From the NCBI RefSeq assembly GCF_015767675.1, contig NZ_CP065217.1, positions 1,240,001 through 1,304,000 of the forward strand: DNA of 64,000 nt, in the 5' to 3' direction. Below, piece by piece: positions 1 to 9,632 of this stretch (positions within the stretch are counted from its first letter, which is position 1; the number at the start of each line of letters is the position of its first letter). The translations under genes were made by a program, and so were the position numbers. Source of the DNA: Vibrio navarrensis (lineage in GTDB: Bacteria > Pseudomonadota > Gammaproteobacteria > Enterobacterales > Vibrionaceae). Below the pieces are notes generated by a model that searched no databases, had not been told where the DNA came from, and saw only the letters and a program-made list of their open reading frames with translations.

Positions 1-154
1 TTTAAAGCCCGCAGCGGTATCCTTAGTGTTTGGTGAGCTGTTTGCTACTGCCGTGACGCTGATTCTTATTCCGGTACTGTTGGGGCTGTTTTGCCGCAAA
101 CCTCCCATCGTTGAGCCGGAATCACTGGAAGTGCTGTCCGTGGAGCATTCGTGA
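1..154 (+). CDS. RND-family efflux transporter, C-terminal end only
   Basis: This is the last 50 codons of a gene that begins before the window. The reading frame runs through a hydrophobic segment (LVFGELFATAVTLILIPVL) followed by a short charged tail ending in EHS. A phenylalanine-glycine pair, then an alanine-threonine stretch and a proline-containing helix end, is typical of the final transmembrane helix of AcrB-type resistance-nodulation-division pumps. Those pumps use the proton gradient to export drugs, dyes or metabolites across the envelope. The stop codon overlaps the start of the next gene (GTGA), so the two are probably co-translated. The substrate cannot be judged from this fragment. 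Confidence 0.75.
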   Translation, partial: LKPAAVSLVFGELFATAVTLILIPVLLGLFCRKPPIVEPESLEVLSVEHS

Positions 155-1113
155 TTGATTTTATAAAAAACACGGCACATAGTGAGTGCAATTATTCCAA
201 GCGCAACGATGCCATGATGCCCGAAAACCAACCCGTTTTTCAGCTCGTCCCTGAAATCGCCTTACTCGAATCGTTACCAGCGCACCTGAAAAAGCGCTTC
301 ACGCACGCGCTTCACTTGATGCATCAAGAGTGGGGCGAGCGTCGAACGTGGGAAGAAATCGCGACGAAAAGCGCTATTTCTCCCTATCATTTTCATCGTC
401 AATTTACCGAGTTGTTTAACGAAACGCCTGGGCAGTATCTCAGTCGAGTTCGGTTGCAAGTGGCGGTTGGCCTGCTACTAAGCGACGAGCAGTGGAGCGT
501 GATTGACATCGCGCTGTACTGCGGTTTTTCATCATCCCAGTCGTTGGCTAAGGCATTGAAGCGCGAGCTTGGGGTGACTGCCAAACAGATTCGAAACATG
601 GGTTCCCAAGCGACCCCCAAGGAGACACTGGATTTCATCCAGCGACTAGCGCATCCGGGGATGCAGGCGTCGATGGAAAAAGAGCTGGCGCAAGCGATGC
701 CAACCGAACTCGTTTGGTATCCGCAGCGGGGCATGCAAAAACTCAAATTGGAGACGGCAGATTGGGACAGTGTGTTTGAGTTGTATGGTGAGAAGTCAAC
801 ACATTTGATGAGCACGTTACCGCTCAAACAACTGGAGAAGGCGTGGGATGAGATTGACGCGGAAATTGGTAACTGGCAGGTGGCCAAAGCGCGTTACGAT
901 CGAATAATTCCGGAAGGATACTACTTATGCAGCGAGGTCTATCTCGCTTCCGATGTCGCGTACAGCACCGCGTTAGATGCGTTGTTTGATGCGGCGGAAA
1001 AACAGGGTTTGCCGCTGGATCTCAATGGCTACTTGGTGGAGATGATTCGCCATGTCGATACATCGGAGTTTGAAGGGGTAACCTTCTCATTCCAGTTACC
1101 TGTGTTGGTCTAG
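151..1113 (+). CDS. AraC-family transcriptional regulator
   Basis: A 320-residue protein with the AraC-type double helix-turn-helix near its N-terminus (about residues 50-150). The first HTH lies around WEEIATKSAISPYHFHRQF and the second around VIDIALYCGFSSSQSLAKAL. The remaining 170 residues form a C-terminal domain that might be a diverged GyrI-like ligand-binding module; I cannot assign it firmly. The GTG start at 151 has a GGAG five bases upstream and overlaps the stop of the RND gene, which suggests translational coupling and local control of that pump. ATG codons at 214 and 217 are possible alternatives. A degraded copy of the segment just before the HTH lies at 12331-12417 on the other strand. 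Confidence 0.85.
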   Translation: MIDFIKNTAHSECNYSKRNDAMMPENQPVFQLVPEIALLESLPAHLKKRFTHALHLMHQEWGERRTWEEIATKSAISPYHFHRQFTELFNETPGQYLSRVRLQVAVGLLLSDEQWSVIDIALYCGFSSSQSLAKALKRELGVTAKQIRNMGSQATPKETLDFIQRLAHPGMQASMEKELAQAMPTELVWYPQRGMQKLKLETADWDSVFELYGEKSTHLMSTLPLKQLEKAWDEIDAEIGNWQVAKARYDRIIPEGYYLCSEVYLASDVAYSTALDALFDAAEKQGLPLDLNGYLVEMIRHVDTSEFEGVTFSFQLPVLV

Positions 1114-1588
1114 GCGGCAGGCAACTGTTTCTCTCACTCAATCCCTCTTGAACCTGTTTACAATTGAGCAAACACGGACACATTTTGTTCCCATCACCGT
1201 GGAACAATCCCACCACAAAGTCATTGAAGCACACCGTTGGGCTCGTGATGAGTGGATGGTGGCAATCTTAAATCAAGAAGGGATAAAGTGTGAAAACGGA
1301 CCTAGTTACGGTTACATCGCTATTTATGGCATTCGCCGCTCAGTGTGCGGGTTTGTTTTTCTGGCGCCAAGGCTAGTAAACGTGCTCGGCACGGCGTTGA
1401 GTTACTCGGGCATTATCGAGTAGCACAGGTTTTAAGTGGTTTTAAGTCGTGGCGTAATGCCCATTCATGACTGTCTAATAACGTTGTTTTACTGATGTTG
1501 TCGGTAAAGGCAGAAAACGGACAGCTAGTGCCTTGCGACGCGCATAACGTCGGCTCGCATCCGTCGGGCGATGGATGCGAGCCGCTGC
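1114..1588. other. Intergenic region without a convincing gene
   Basis: A 475-base stretch between convergent genes. A 91-codon reading frame from a TTG at 1148 to 1423 has no good ribosome site and no recognised family. A second frame starting at GTG 1290 encodes a short hydrophobic peptide that stops after about 28 codons. Either could be debris. The only structured element I see is the strong inverted repeat at 1551-1584. Confidence 0.5.
1551..1584 (-). terminator. Strong hairpin after the cytochrome c peroxidase gene
   Basis: Perfect 12-bp stem CGGCTCGCATCC / GGATGCGAGCCG with a 10-base loop, five bases past the stop codon of the peroxidase gene. It lacks a clear U-tract on the minus strand, so it may act as an RNA-stabilising end or a weak terminator. 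Confidence 0.55.
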
Positions 1589-2740
1589 TTATTTTTCTTC
1601 GAGCAGATATTCGTAGCGTTGATCGGTGAGTGTTTTCATGAAGGCGACTAACGCGTCCACTTGCTTATCGGTCAAAGCGCGCGATTGAAACTTTGCTTCG
1701 GTGAGCGCTAGGTTTTTATCAACCTCAGGTGCTCGCCAAGGTTGGCCTGTTTCCGGGTTAATCGTGCGGGTTGAGTTATTATATTTGTCGTAAAACAGCA
1801 CCACAGTACGCAAGTCTTTAAACACGCCGTTGTGCATATAGGGGCCAGTCACGGCCACGTTGCGCAGTGTCGGCACTTTAAACTTGCCAGCTTGCGCTTC
1901 ATCGTCGATGCGCGGGTGCTCAAGCAGCCCTTTGTCAATGTGCTCCGCGCCTAGGCCGTTGACCTTACGCACCGCCGTATTCACCGGAACCCCTAAGTTG
2001 TGGTACTCATAGTTGCTAAATGTCTCCCCTTGGCTGTTTGGAAAGGCTTTTAGCTGGTGGCATGCGTTGCAATTGGTGAACTGCTGAGAAAAGAACAGCG
2101 CCTCACCCAACGACTCTTGCTGAGTCAGTTCGACTTCATTGCGCAGATAGCGGTCGTATTTAGAATCAAAGGGCGAAAAAAAGTCGGTTTTTTCAAACGC
2201 GGCAATACTTTCTGTCATGGCAAGATAGGCGGCGTCGGTGTCTGACCATATCGCGTCACCAAATAAAGCCGTGAACCCTTGCACGTAGGCACGGTTTTCC
2301 TTGAGCCTATCGACCACGGCTTGTTTGTTGGGCATGCCCATTTCAAGTGGATTTAAAGGGGGGCCACCAGCTTGACCAGCCAAATCGCGCTCTCTGCCAT
2401 CATGGAAGAGCCCGCCTTTAAATTCACCCGCATCATTACGGGTTATGCGAGGGATTTTATTGGCGTAAGAGGCAGTTGGCGTATTGCGGTCACCAAACGA
2501 CACGCCATCGTCGCCTTTTGAGACCATTCCCTTCAGCTCTGACGCTCTGTTGTCAATAAAAGCATGGTTCGGATTGTGGCAAGTGGCACAAGATTGCGTT
2601 CGATTTTGCGAGAGATTGACATCAAAAAACAACATCTGCCCGAGTTGCTCCTTGGTCATGGTTGAACCATCGCTGGCTGCAATAGGGTAAGCATGAAGTA
2701 ACGTAACAAGACCTAGCCATAACGCTGTGGGTTTGGACAA
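1589..2740 (-). CDS. Di-haem cytochrome c peroxidase / MauG family
   Basis: Periplasmic di-haem protein of about 383 residues. Two haem-binding CXXCH motifs are visible, SCATCH near residue 50 and NCNACH near residue 230, as in bacterial cytochrome c peroxidases that reduce hydrogen peroxide with electrons from small cytochromes. The N-terminus is a hydrophobic export signal ending around YPIAAS. I place the start at the TTG at 2740 because GGAGG lies five bases before it; an upstream ATG at 2767 has no such site. Methionines in the C-terminal half (PYMHNGVF) could be axial ligands. The gene stands alone. MauG-like cofactor maturation cannot be excluded, but no amine dehydrogenase gene is nearby. 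Confidence 0.85.
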   Translation of the reverse strand: MSKPTALWLGLVTLLHAYPIAASDGSTMTKEQLGQMLFFDVNLSQNRTQSCATCHNPNHAFIDNRASELKGMVSKGDDGVSFGDRNTPTASYANKIPRITRNDAGEFKGGLFHDGRERDLAGQAGGPPLNPLEMGMPNKQAVVDRLKENRAYVQGFTALFGDAIWSDTDAAYLAMTESIAAFEKTDFFSPFDSKYDRYLRNEVELTQQESLGEALFFSQQFTNCNACHQLKAFPNSQGETFSNYEYHNLGVPVNTAVRKVNGLGAEHIDKGLLEHPRIDDEAQAGKFKVPTLRNVAVTGPYMHNGVFKDLRTVVLFYDKYNNSTRTINPETGQPWRAPEVDKNLALTEAKFQSRALTDKQVDALVAFMKTLTDQRYEYLLEEK

Positions 2741-3283
2741 AATAACCTCCGTGGTAAGAATGCCCAAGCAGTTGGGCTGTCATAGGTGGCGAAGATTATA
2801 CCTCAAGCACGCGACTAACGAATACTGGATGAAGTCCTCGTATAAGGAAATGATGACAATGAAGGATAGAGGTTCACTCGCGAAGTTTTTATATTTGAAT
2901 CAGTTTCTTATGTTTGGAGTGGATAAGAGCCAATGGGTTATTGCTGTCCGGCATGCGAGTGGGGTCGCATCCAGCCTTCAAACAGTGAAGGTGGAATTGC
3001 AACGCTCGGCATGTTGATGCTTAAGTTGGTACTACCAAAAGCGGATGTACGCTCTGCGTAAGGCGATTGCGCATCACTTGTTTCTAAACACAGAATCATG
3101 GACTGGGAGAGAATAATGCAAGCAAAAGAGGTCGTTTAGCCTTCTAGGTGGCGATGAAATGTAAGGATTTTGCGAAAGCCAGTGAATGGTTGAGTTTGGA
3201 TTTTGAGGGCTTTTGCCCCCATCGGGTGAACGGAATCGAGGCGCTAAATCGTACATTGAAATATTGGCAGCCTAAGGCGCTCA
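2741..3283. other. Intergenic region, no recognisable gene
   Basis: About 540 bases separate the divergent promoter side of the peroxidase gene from the terminator of the chemoreceptor. Short frames exist (for example ATG 2869 to 3017, and one from 3148), but their translations match nothing I recognise and their start regions lack good ribosome sites. I found no integron attC-type repeat or transposase motif here. Confidence 0.5.
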
Positions 3284-3317
3284 AAAAAGCTCAGCATGGC
3301 AACATACTGAGCTTTTT
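3284..3317 (-). terminator. Rho-independent terminator of the chemoreceptor gene
   Basis: Stem AAAAAGCTCAG / CTGAGCTTTTT with a 12-base loop, about 30 bases past the chemoreceptor stop. The A/T ends make it symmetrical, so it could work in both directions. Confidence 0.85.
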
Positions 3318-3344
3318 ACGTTTTTATAGGTCAAGCCGTTCTCG

Positions 3345-4985
3345 TTACACTTTGAAGAAGGCCACTTCCTGTTTGAGATGGTTGGAAAGGGCATTCAAGT
3401 TCTGGCTGGCGACTTGGTTGTTCTCCATTAAGCGAATGGATTCGTTCGACATACTGGAGATTTGTTGCATGGCGACGACTAACTCGCGAACCACTTCCAC
3501 TTGCTCATCGGTGGCAATGACAACGTCACGCACTCGATTGAGTGAGTCCTGAGACTGCTGCTCAATGCTCACCAGCAGCTGGCTTGCTTCCGCGGTATTT
3601 TTCTGGCAACTCTCGACTTTAGGTTGTGTGTTCTCCATGGCGGTCACGCTCGCCACAGTCTGGGCCTGCACTTCTTTGAGCATCGCTTCAATTTGTGTTG
3701 TCGCTTCGCCAGTGCGTTTGGCTAGGTTTCTCACTTCATCGGCTACCACGGCAAAACCTCGTCCGGATTCACCTGCACGTGCTGCTTCTATTGCCGCATT
3801 GAGCGCAAGCAAGTTGGTTTGCTCTGAAATACCGCTGATCATATTGACGATTCCACCGATATCGCGCGTTTTTGCCTCAAGTTGTTTGACCTGAGCCACG
3901 GTGTCATTGACCGCTGTGGTGACAGAAAGCATTTGTTCTGCAACCGCCGCTATGCGAACGCGACCATCGCGCGCATTGTCCGATGTGTTGACCGAGTTTT
4001 GCTCTGTAAGGCTGACCACTTTGGCGATGTCATCAATACTCGCGTGCATGGTTTCTAACTGAGCTGCCATATTCTGAGTCAGAATAGCCTGCTGCTGCGC
4101 TGAATCAAACACCGAGCTAGAGCCGCTAGAAACGGCTTCTACTTGGGTTGCCAACTGCTCTGATGCGCGGCGGATATTGAGCACAATCGAGCTCAGTTTG
4201 TCGGACATCTGTGACAGAGAATGGAGAATGCTACCGCGTTCACTGGGTTCATAGTGCTGAGTGAGTTCGCCGCTGGCCATTAACTGAATCGCATTTTGCG
4301 CCACATACGGTTCGCTGCCTAAGGAAAGACGAAAACTGCGTTCGATCATAAAACCCACCAGTGCGGAGATCACAACCGCGATACCGCTTAAAGCCAGCAT
4401 CAGGCTTTGAAATCCATTGGCTTGTGCTCGCGCTATCGGTGTTAGTTGCTGATTGAGTGATTCTTGATAATCAATAAATTCATTGATTGCCTGTAACCAG
4501 TTGGCGAAATTTGGCCGAACCTTATCCAGCAGGAGCGGCGTGACGTCTTCACCGTTCGATTTTTTCACAATCACTTCTTGCACCAGAGGTAGAGTCTTGG
4601 CTTGTATTTCATCAATTCGTCGCAGAATGTCTCTTTCCATCGCTGAAAACGGAACGCCGTCAGACATCATACGTTGCATGTTTTGCTCAGATTGTTGGTA
4701 GAAGCTTTCCAAATGGCGAATATCATCCTCAAACAGACCAATTTCCTCAGAGCTTCGCGCCATCGCTATATCACGAATCGCAATCGCTCGGTCATGAACA
4801 CTGCCTCGATAGTTGATGGCGTAGCGCTGCTTCACGGAGTTGATGTCGGTCACCTCCTCTAAGCTCATGTCGATAAAATTGACTTTTTGAATACCAATGA
4901 TGGTCAGTACGCCCATCAGAGCGACTAACGTACCAAAGCCTAGAGCCAAACGCGTCCTTACTTTTAACTTTGCGAGGTATTGCAT
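3345..4985 (-). CDS. Methyl-accepting chemotaxis protein
   Basis: A 546-residue chemoreceptor. It has a first membrane helix at residues 10-30, a periplasmic four-helix-bundle-type sensing domain to about 190, a second membrane helix (about 190-215), a HAMP linker, then a long coiled-coil signalling domain. The conserved hairpin tip that contacts CheA and CheW is present ([20 protein letters not shown], then [18 protein letters not shown]). There is no C-terminal NWETF-like CheR tether. The ATG has AGGAG seven bases upstream. The ligand cannot be predicted from sequence. No chemotaxis genes are adjacent, which is usual for Vibrio, where receptor genes are scattered. Confidence 0.95.
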   Translation of the reverse strand: MQYLAKLKVRTRLALGFGTLVALMGVLTIIGIQKVNFIDMSLEEVTDINSVKQRYAINYRGSVHDRAIAIRDIAMARSSEEIGLFEDDIRHLESFYQQSEQNMQRMMSDGVPFSAMERDILRRIDEIQAKTLPLVQEVIVKKSNGEDVTPLLLDKVRPNFANWLQAINEFIDYQESLNQQLTPIARAQANGFQSLMLALSGIAVVISALVGFMIERSFRLSLGSEPYVAQNAIQLMASGELTQHYEPSERGSILHSLSQMSDKLSSIVLNIRRASEQLATQVEAVSSGSSSVFDSAQQQAILTQNMAAQLETMHASIDDIAKVVSLTEQNSVNTSDNARDGRVRIAAVAEQMLSVTTAVNDTVAQVKQLEAKTRDIGGIVNMISGISEQTNLLALNAAIEAARAGESGRGFAVVADEVRNLAKRTGEATTQIEAMLKEVQAQTVASVTAMENTQPKVESCQKNTAEASQLLVSIEQQSQDSLNRVRDVVIATDEQVEVVRELVVAMQQISSMSNESIRLMENNQVASQNLNALSNHLKQEVAFFKV

Positions 4986-5296
4986 TTCATTCTCCTGATA
5001 GCAAACGAAATGGTTGGGGGCGTCCCCCGAACCTATGTTTTTTGGTTTTTTAGAAAGTAGATAGACCTTGTTTTACTTAAAAAATGATAAGCAACGAGTT
5101 AAGGGCAGATTGGTCACAACAAAGCCAAAATTGGCTTTCAGCTTTCAATAGCGAGAGAGTGTTGTGGTTTCACCAGCGTATCTTTGCAAAGAGTGGACGG
5201 GCATGTCCAATCACTTGCCTCGATTGGATTAATTGGTGTAATCAATGGTAACGAACTTAATGATTCAACTCTCTTGTGTATGGCTCGCGCCGTAAG
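4986..5296. other. Upstream region of the chemoreceptor gene with a G/C hairpin
   Basis: AT-rich 311-base region between a chemoreceptor start and an SDR stop. It holds a compact hairpin at 5012-5033 (GGTTGGGGG, loop CGT, CCCCCGAACC) that would lie in the chemoreceptor 5' leader. Read on the plus strand it is followed by T-rich sequence, like a terminator for plus-strand transcripts. A second inverted repeat, AAAGCCAA/TTGGCTTT, lies near 5124-5141. No gene is seen. Confidence 0.5.
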
Positions 5297-6004
5297 TTAC
5301 CAAGGAAGCTCCTTGCCATCATAGGCATAAAATCCGCCGCTTTGTTCAGGCGTTGCCGCTGCAATCAAGCCAATCAAATCGTGCGCAACACAGGCGGGGC
5401 TGAACAGTTTCTCTGGGGCGACATTGCTGTGAAACGGCGCAGAGAGTTTGGTGTCGGTTGTGCCGGGATGCAGTGCCAATACCACGCCTTTTTTCAGTGA
5501 ACGTTGCCATTCAATCGCTAATGTTTTCAGCAGCATATTGAGCGCCGCTTTCGAGGCGCGATAGCTGTACCAACCGCCGAGTTGGTTATCACTGATACTG
5601 CCGACCTTGGCGGAAAGCGTGGCAAACTTGCCCGCTTCACTCTGCTTCAGTTTGGCGGTGAAATGCTTGGCAAGCAGTAGGCTAGGCAAGGCATTGTGGG
5701 TCAGGTTGTAGAGGAAAAAATCCGCATCTAAGGCATTGAGGTTCTTTTCTGGTCCTTTACTTGCCGTATGCAGTACGCCGACACAGTTGATAAGCCAATC
5801 GATTTGGCTAAATTGCTCACTCAGGGCTTGTACCTGCGCTTCTTGGGTGGCATCGAGTGCGTGCCAAGTCAGCCGCGGGTGCTGCCACGTCGGCGTAGTA
5901 CTATGGTAAGTCGCATGCACGTTGGCCTTACTAAACCGGTTCAGCGCTTCTTGCACCATCGCCAAACCAATACCGCCGCTGCCACCGATGATCACGATAT
6001 TCAT
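5297..6004 (-). CDS. Short-chain dehydrogenase/reductase, CsgA-like
   Basis: A 235-residue classical SDR oxidoreductase. The N-terminal Rossmann nucleotide-binding motif is GGSGGIG (residues 7-13). An NCVGVLH stretch stands where NNAG normally lies, and the catalytic pair is in YSYRASK near residue 145. It ends with [11 protein letters not shown], a C-terminal pattern seen in small SDRs annotated as C-factor or cell-cell signalling proteins. Its ATG overlaps the stop of the upstream CRY-DASH gene by four bases (ATGA), so the two are almost certainly co-transcribed and coupled. The substrate is unknown; a role in redox or pterin/flavin metabolism beside a flavoprotein is only inference. Confidence 0.85.
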   Translation of the reverse strand: MNIVIIGGSGGIGLAMVQEALNRFSKANVHATYHSTTPTWQHPRLTWHALDATQEAQVQALSEQFSQIDWLINCVGVLHTASKGPEKNLNALDADFFLYNLTHNALPSLLLAKHFTAKLKQSEAGKFATLSAKVGSISDNQLGGWYSYRASKAALNMLLKTLAIEWQRSLKKGVVLALHPGTTDTKLSAPFHSNVAPEKLFSPACVAHDLIGLIAAATPEQSGGFYAYDGKELPW

Positions 6005-7386
6005 GATGAGCTTTCCTTATTTTGAGGATGATGGATAAGAAGAGACGCGTTGGCGGCGATTGGCCAGTCAACCATATCGACACTATCAAGCGTCAAATTT
6101 TCCAGAGCATTTAGCTTGCCACACTCCGTTCCGCACCATTTGGCAACGAATTCGCCCTTTGGATCGTAAGTGTGCGCCTGTTTGGCGAGGTTGAATTGCC
6201 GCGAGCCGCGTGGATCGGCTCCGACTCCCGCCAAATATTGCCAGTTGCCCCAGTTGGATCCGACATCGTAATCCATCAACTGAGTTTCAAAATAAGCGGC
6301 ACCATAGCGCCAATCTAAGCCTAGTTCGTTGACTAGGCAACTGGCGACTAACTGTCGACCACGGTTGGACATGTAACCCGTTTGATTCAGTTGCCGCATA
6401 CAGGCATTCACAATGGGGAAAGGCGTTACTCCGTGCTTCCACTGTAAAAAGCGCTGCGCATAGAAACTGGTGAGCGGTTTTTTCTCGCCAATCCCAGAGA
6501 AGCGAAACAGTTTTGCGCCATAGCGCCGCGCGTACCAGTAAAAATATTCACGCCACAGTAACTCAAAGAAAATCCAGTAGGTGGAATCGTTCGCGCCATG
6601 TACAGCTTCATAACGCTGCAACATGGCATAAATGGTTTTTGGCGAAACCGCGCCGAGCGCGAGCCAAGGCGAAAACTTAGTGGAATAATCCATGCCGTCT
6701 AACCCATTGCGCGTCTCTTTATAGCGACTGGGGAGCATGGAGGAGAAATAGTGTTGGCAATGCGTCAGCCCTGCTTGCTCACCACCGATAAAGGCGCTGT
6801 GATTCGGCTCGGTAACAATGTCCAGCAAAGGCAACTGCCAGCCTTGATAAATGGGCGGTAAAACACGCGGATAACCCATCGGTGCAGAAAGGGGGAGCAT
6901 TTCTACTTGCTTGCGAAATTGGGTAAAGGTGCTCGGTAGCGCCTCAAGTGCAAACGGCAACTGCGGCTCACTCAATAAGCTGCGCAGAGCTTGCTGATGG
7001 ATGTGCACAGAAGGAAAATCCTGATGAATGCGCGCGATAGCGTGGCGCTCATCTGAGCCCGCCATTGCATCCACATAAATATCCGTAATCTCGACTTGAG
7101 TCAGTAGATGGCGCAGCGCTTGATAGGGCAAAAGTGGCGTCACCCAAAGCTTTTGGCCTAGCGTACTGAGCGAATGATCTAAGTCAGCCAAGGTTTGGTT
7201 GAGAAACTTTTTTTTGGCTTCGCCCCATTGGGTTTGCTGGGCGTAGCGCGCCAAAAATGGCGTAATCGAGGGATAACAGTACAAACAGATCAAGCGATCT
7301 ACTTGCTGTGCGGCTTGCTCAAGTAGCGGGTTATCGTTCACTCGTAAATCGTTGGTAAACCAGTACAGGCCAATTTTTTTACTCAC
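6001..7386 (-). CDS. Cryptochrome DASH (photolyase family flavoprotein)
   Basis: A 461-residue member of the photolyase/cryptochrome family. The N-terminal alpha/beta antenna-binding domain begins [19 protein letters not shown]. The C-terminal FAD-binding helical domain contains [33 protein letters not shown] and [20 protein letters not shown], which match the CRY-DASH branch. Family members bind FAD and usually methenyl-tetrahydrofolate and repair cyclobutane dimers in single-stranded DNA under blue light. The start is a GTG at 7386. It is the first gene of a two-gene unit with the SDR. The family call is firm; whether it mainly repairs DNA or senses light here cannot be told. Confidence 0.93.
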   Translation of the reverse strand: MSKKIGLYWFTNDLRVNDNPLLEQAAQQVDRLICLYCYPSITPFLARYAQQTQWGEAKKKFLNQTLADLDHSLSTLGQKLWVTPLLPYQALRHLLTQVEITDIYVDAMAGSDERHAIARIHQDFPSVHIHQQALRSLLSEPQLPFALEALPSTFTQFRKQVEMLPLSAPMGYPRVLPPIYQGWQLPLLDIVTEPNHSAFIGGEQAGLTHCQHYFSSMLPSRYKETRNGLDGMDYSTKFSPWLALGAVSPKTIYAMLQRYEAVHGANDSTYWIFFELLWREYFYWYARRYGAKLFRFSGIGEKKPLTSFYAQRFLQWKHGVTPFPIVNACMRQLNQTGYMSNRGRQLVASCLVNELGLDWRYGAAYFETQLMDYDVGSNWGNWQYLAGVGADPRGSRQFNLAKQAHTYDPKGEFVAKWCGTECGKLNALENLTLDSVDMVDWPIAANASLLIHHPQNKESSS

Positions 7387-7542
7387 GCTATCTTCTCTTG
7401 AAATTGCTTACTTAATCTGATTTTTACGTATCTGGCTCTTTATCGATCAAGACAATATGTGGAGAATTTTTCCGCTACATTCTTCTCGTTCTTACCCATC
7501 TATTGGTGGTCTTTGGAGCCTATTATGTTGATCAGACGCAAA

Positions 7543-7573
7543 AAAACCAAGCGACTTAACCTCGCTTGGTTTT
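7543..7573 (-). terminator. Terminator hairpin downstream of the serine protease gene
   Basis: Twelve-bp perfect stem AAAACCAAGCGA / TCGCTTGGTTTT with a 7-base loop. On the minus strand the closing T run extends as TTTTTTTGCG. Its protease-side arm is the first unit of the tandem repeat at 7562-7627. Confidence 0.8.
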
Positions 7574-7627
7574 GATTAATAGCTCACTTGGTTTTGATTA
7601 ATAGCGCGCTTGGCTGTGATTAATAGA
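7562..7627. repeat. Three tandem imperfect 22-bp repeats
   Basis: Three copies of a 22-bp unit built on YCRCTTGGTTTTGATTAATA, at 7562-7583, 7584-7605 and 7606-7627. Copy 3 differs at a few positions (GGCTGTG for GGTTTTG). They lie in the 3' region of the serine protease gene. Copy 1 forms one arm of the terminator, and the other two repeat that arm without a matching partner. Confidence 0.85.
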
Positions 7628-7642
7628 ACGTGGGTAGGGCTC

Positions 7643-9298
7643 TTATTGGCGTCGTGATCGGCGCAGCCACATCATAGCCAATAAAGCCAATCCGGAGCCG
7701 AGCCCTAAACTACCCGCGTCACTACTATTATTGCTGCGAATGAGATCCAGCGTTTCTTGCAGGATATCGGTGAGCAATTGACGATGTTTTAGCTCAGTGA
7801 GACTCACGTGGCTATCACTCTGTTTACTGTTTTGACTGCGGTGGTACACCAATCGAACTTTGTTACTCGCACTATACATTTCAAGCGAATAACTGCCTTT
7901 ACTCAGTATTTCATTGGTATAGCCGAAGAATACTTTCTCTTTTTTACCGTTTAAGTAAACCGTTAATGAATCTAACCCGCCATCGGACTGGATCCAGTAA
8001 TTAAATGAAAACTCACCTCTTGGCAGGTTATCAAGCACTAACTCAGAGGTTTGATTGGCTTCTAGGTCAGTTGCACTGTGTAACACCTTGCTATCAACTT
8101 GCCAGCGATGATTGTTTTCGTAAGCGCTGTGATTGGGTAGTGCCTTGAGGTAGCTTTTTACTTCGTTAGAGGCGGGCTGAAGCGCATGATAATCTAACCA
8201 CGCGGCGACTTTTCCTTCTTTTAGGTCACTTGATTCAAACTCAAGCAACACACGACCGAGTGTGTACTCAACAATGCTGTAATCCACTTCAATTTGGCAC
8301 TGCTCGCCGGGAGAGAGGTGGCCTGAACAAGTGTCGTTAGCAGGGTCGATAATGGTTAACAAAGTGTTTCCGTTGACCGTCGCTTGAGGATTTTTCAGCT
8401 CAATACTTTTGTTGGATTGATTGGTAAAGGTAAAAATGTGCTTGCGGTTCGCTGCAAGGCCTATGATGCCAATGTTTTTACTTTGACGATAAGAAAGACC
8501 CGCGGTGCGATCCTCAATCCAATTCTGATAGTCACTCACCTTGGTATAGACTCCGGGGTTAAGACCGCAGCCGACGCCCCAACTGACAATACCCATCTGT
8601 TTAAGGCCGTTGGTGGCGTCATACATAATCGGACCGCCGCTGTCACCTTGGCAGCTGTCAACACCGATTTCACCAGCGCAAAATACGTGGTCACCAAGAT
8701 TTTTGTAGCTACTGTTCGATGCTTTGCATTTTGCCAGAGATACGAAGGGCACGGATGCTTGATGAAGCACTCTTGGGTTGTCGCTGCTGACCTTTTTCAC
8801 CGGGTCATAATGACGGCTACCAAAGCCGATCACATTCAATGAGAGATTTTCGTTTAGCTCATTAAAATCATCGCTTTTTGCCACGGTGAGTAAAGGATTA
8901 TTGATGGCACGAGTTAATTCTAAAATGGCGATATCGTCGCCATCAAAGGCCGTTTGGTAATTTTGATGGAGATAAATCTGTTTTATCCCGACTCTAACCG
9001 CAGAAGATAAGTCATCAAAATTGTAGGCATTCACCACCGCCTGTACGTCGGAAGCGAGCGTTTGTCTATCAACGCAATGCGCGGCGGTTAAAACATATTG
9101 ATTGGCGATGAGGCTGCCACCGCAAAATGGCTGAGTTGCGCCGTTTCGGGTTAAGGCGACCATAAATGGCCATGCGTTAGGTTGCGCTTTATCACCGCCG
9201 ATCACTCGAGCTGTGATATCAGATTCCATTCCAGAAGCAGTAAAAGAAGAAAACAGCAGTAACGTTCCAAATGCTGTCGATAGAAGGTTGTGCTTCAT
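7643..9298 (-). CDS. Secreted trypsin-like serine protease with GlyGly-CTERM tail (Ves-like)
   Basis: About 551 residues. A signal peptide (MKHNLLSTAFGTLLLF) is followed by the activation site R|VIGG and an S1 peptidase domain with TAAHC (His), DDIAILEL (Asp) and CQGDSGGP (Ser). The Asp in DSCQGD before the serine suggests trypsin-like preference for Arg/Lys. A beta-rich middle region follows, then a C-terminal Gly/Ser stretch, hydrophobic helix and basic end (LRRSRRQ), the GlyGly-CTERM sorting signal cut by rhombosortase. Known Vibrio relatives (VesA/B/C) leave through the type II secretion system and stay surface-associated. I chose the ATG at 9298, with TGAGG nearby, over one 15 codons upstream. 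Confidence 0.9.
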   Translation of the reverse strand: MKHNLLSTAFGTLLLFSSFTASGMESDITARVIGGDKAQPNAWPFMVALTRNGATQPFCGGSLIANQYVLTAAHCVDRQTLASDVQAVVNAYNFDDLSSAVRVGIKQIYLHQNYQTAFDGDDIAILELTRAINNPLLTVAKSDDFNELNENLSLNVIGFGSRHYDPVKKVSSDNPRVLHQASVPFVSLAKCKASNSSYKNLGDHVFCAGEIGVDSCQGDSGGPIMYDATNGLKQMGIVSWGVGCGLNPGVYTKVSDYQNWIEDRTAGLSYRQSKNIGIIGLAANRKHIFTFTNQSNKSIELKNPQATVNGNTLLTIIDPANDTCSGHLSPGEQCQIEVDYSIVEYTLGRVLLEFESSDLKEGKVAAWLDYHALQPASNEVKSYLKALPNHSAYENNHRWQVDSKVLHSATDLEANQTSELVLDNLPRGEFSFNYWIQSDGGLDSLTVYLNGKKEKVFFGYTNEILSKGSYSLEMYSASNKVRLVYHRSQNSKQSDSHVSLTELKHRQLLTDILQETLDLIRSNNSSDAGSLGLGSGLALLAMMWLRRSRRQ

Positions 9299-9632
9299 AG
9301 ATACCTCAAAAGAACCCACAGTCATTCGTGGGAACGGTACCATACCAGATTTGAATAAATAGTAAACAAAAATGTGGTAAATAGGATTTGTTTAATATAA
9401 ATGCTATTGCATATGAGTTGTTTGCATTTTGTTTGAATAAAGAAACTGCGGTGAAGATCGCCAAAACGTGACAATTTGTGATTATGATTTAGAAAATTAA
9501 CGCCATTTAATAGTTTGAATGTTGTAAATTGCATACTCGGTAATATTCACTATAATTCGTTATTATTTCTGTCAATATACGATGCTAACGTATATGAAAT
9601 TTCTCTCAATTGTCTCAAATTAAGGAAGATAC
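9299..9632. other. AT-rich divergent promoter region
   Basis: A 334-base, markedly AT-rich region between the divergently transcribed protease and diguanylate cyclase genes. It must hold both promoters. I see no clear operator or RNA structure that I could name. Confidence 0.5.

Noticed and set aside
1148..1423. 91-codon reading frame
   Set aside because: TTG start, no ribosome site and no recognisable family; listed only in the gap note.
2869..3017. Small reading frame upstream of the chemoreceptor terminator
   Set aside because: No homology recognised and composition not convincing; could be random.
2940..3060. Possible integron attC-like repeat
   Set aside because: No GTTRRRY core and no inverted complementary arms of the expected form.
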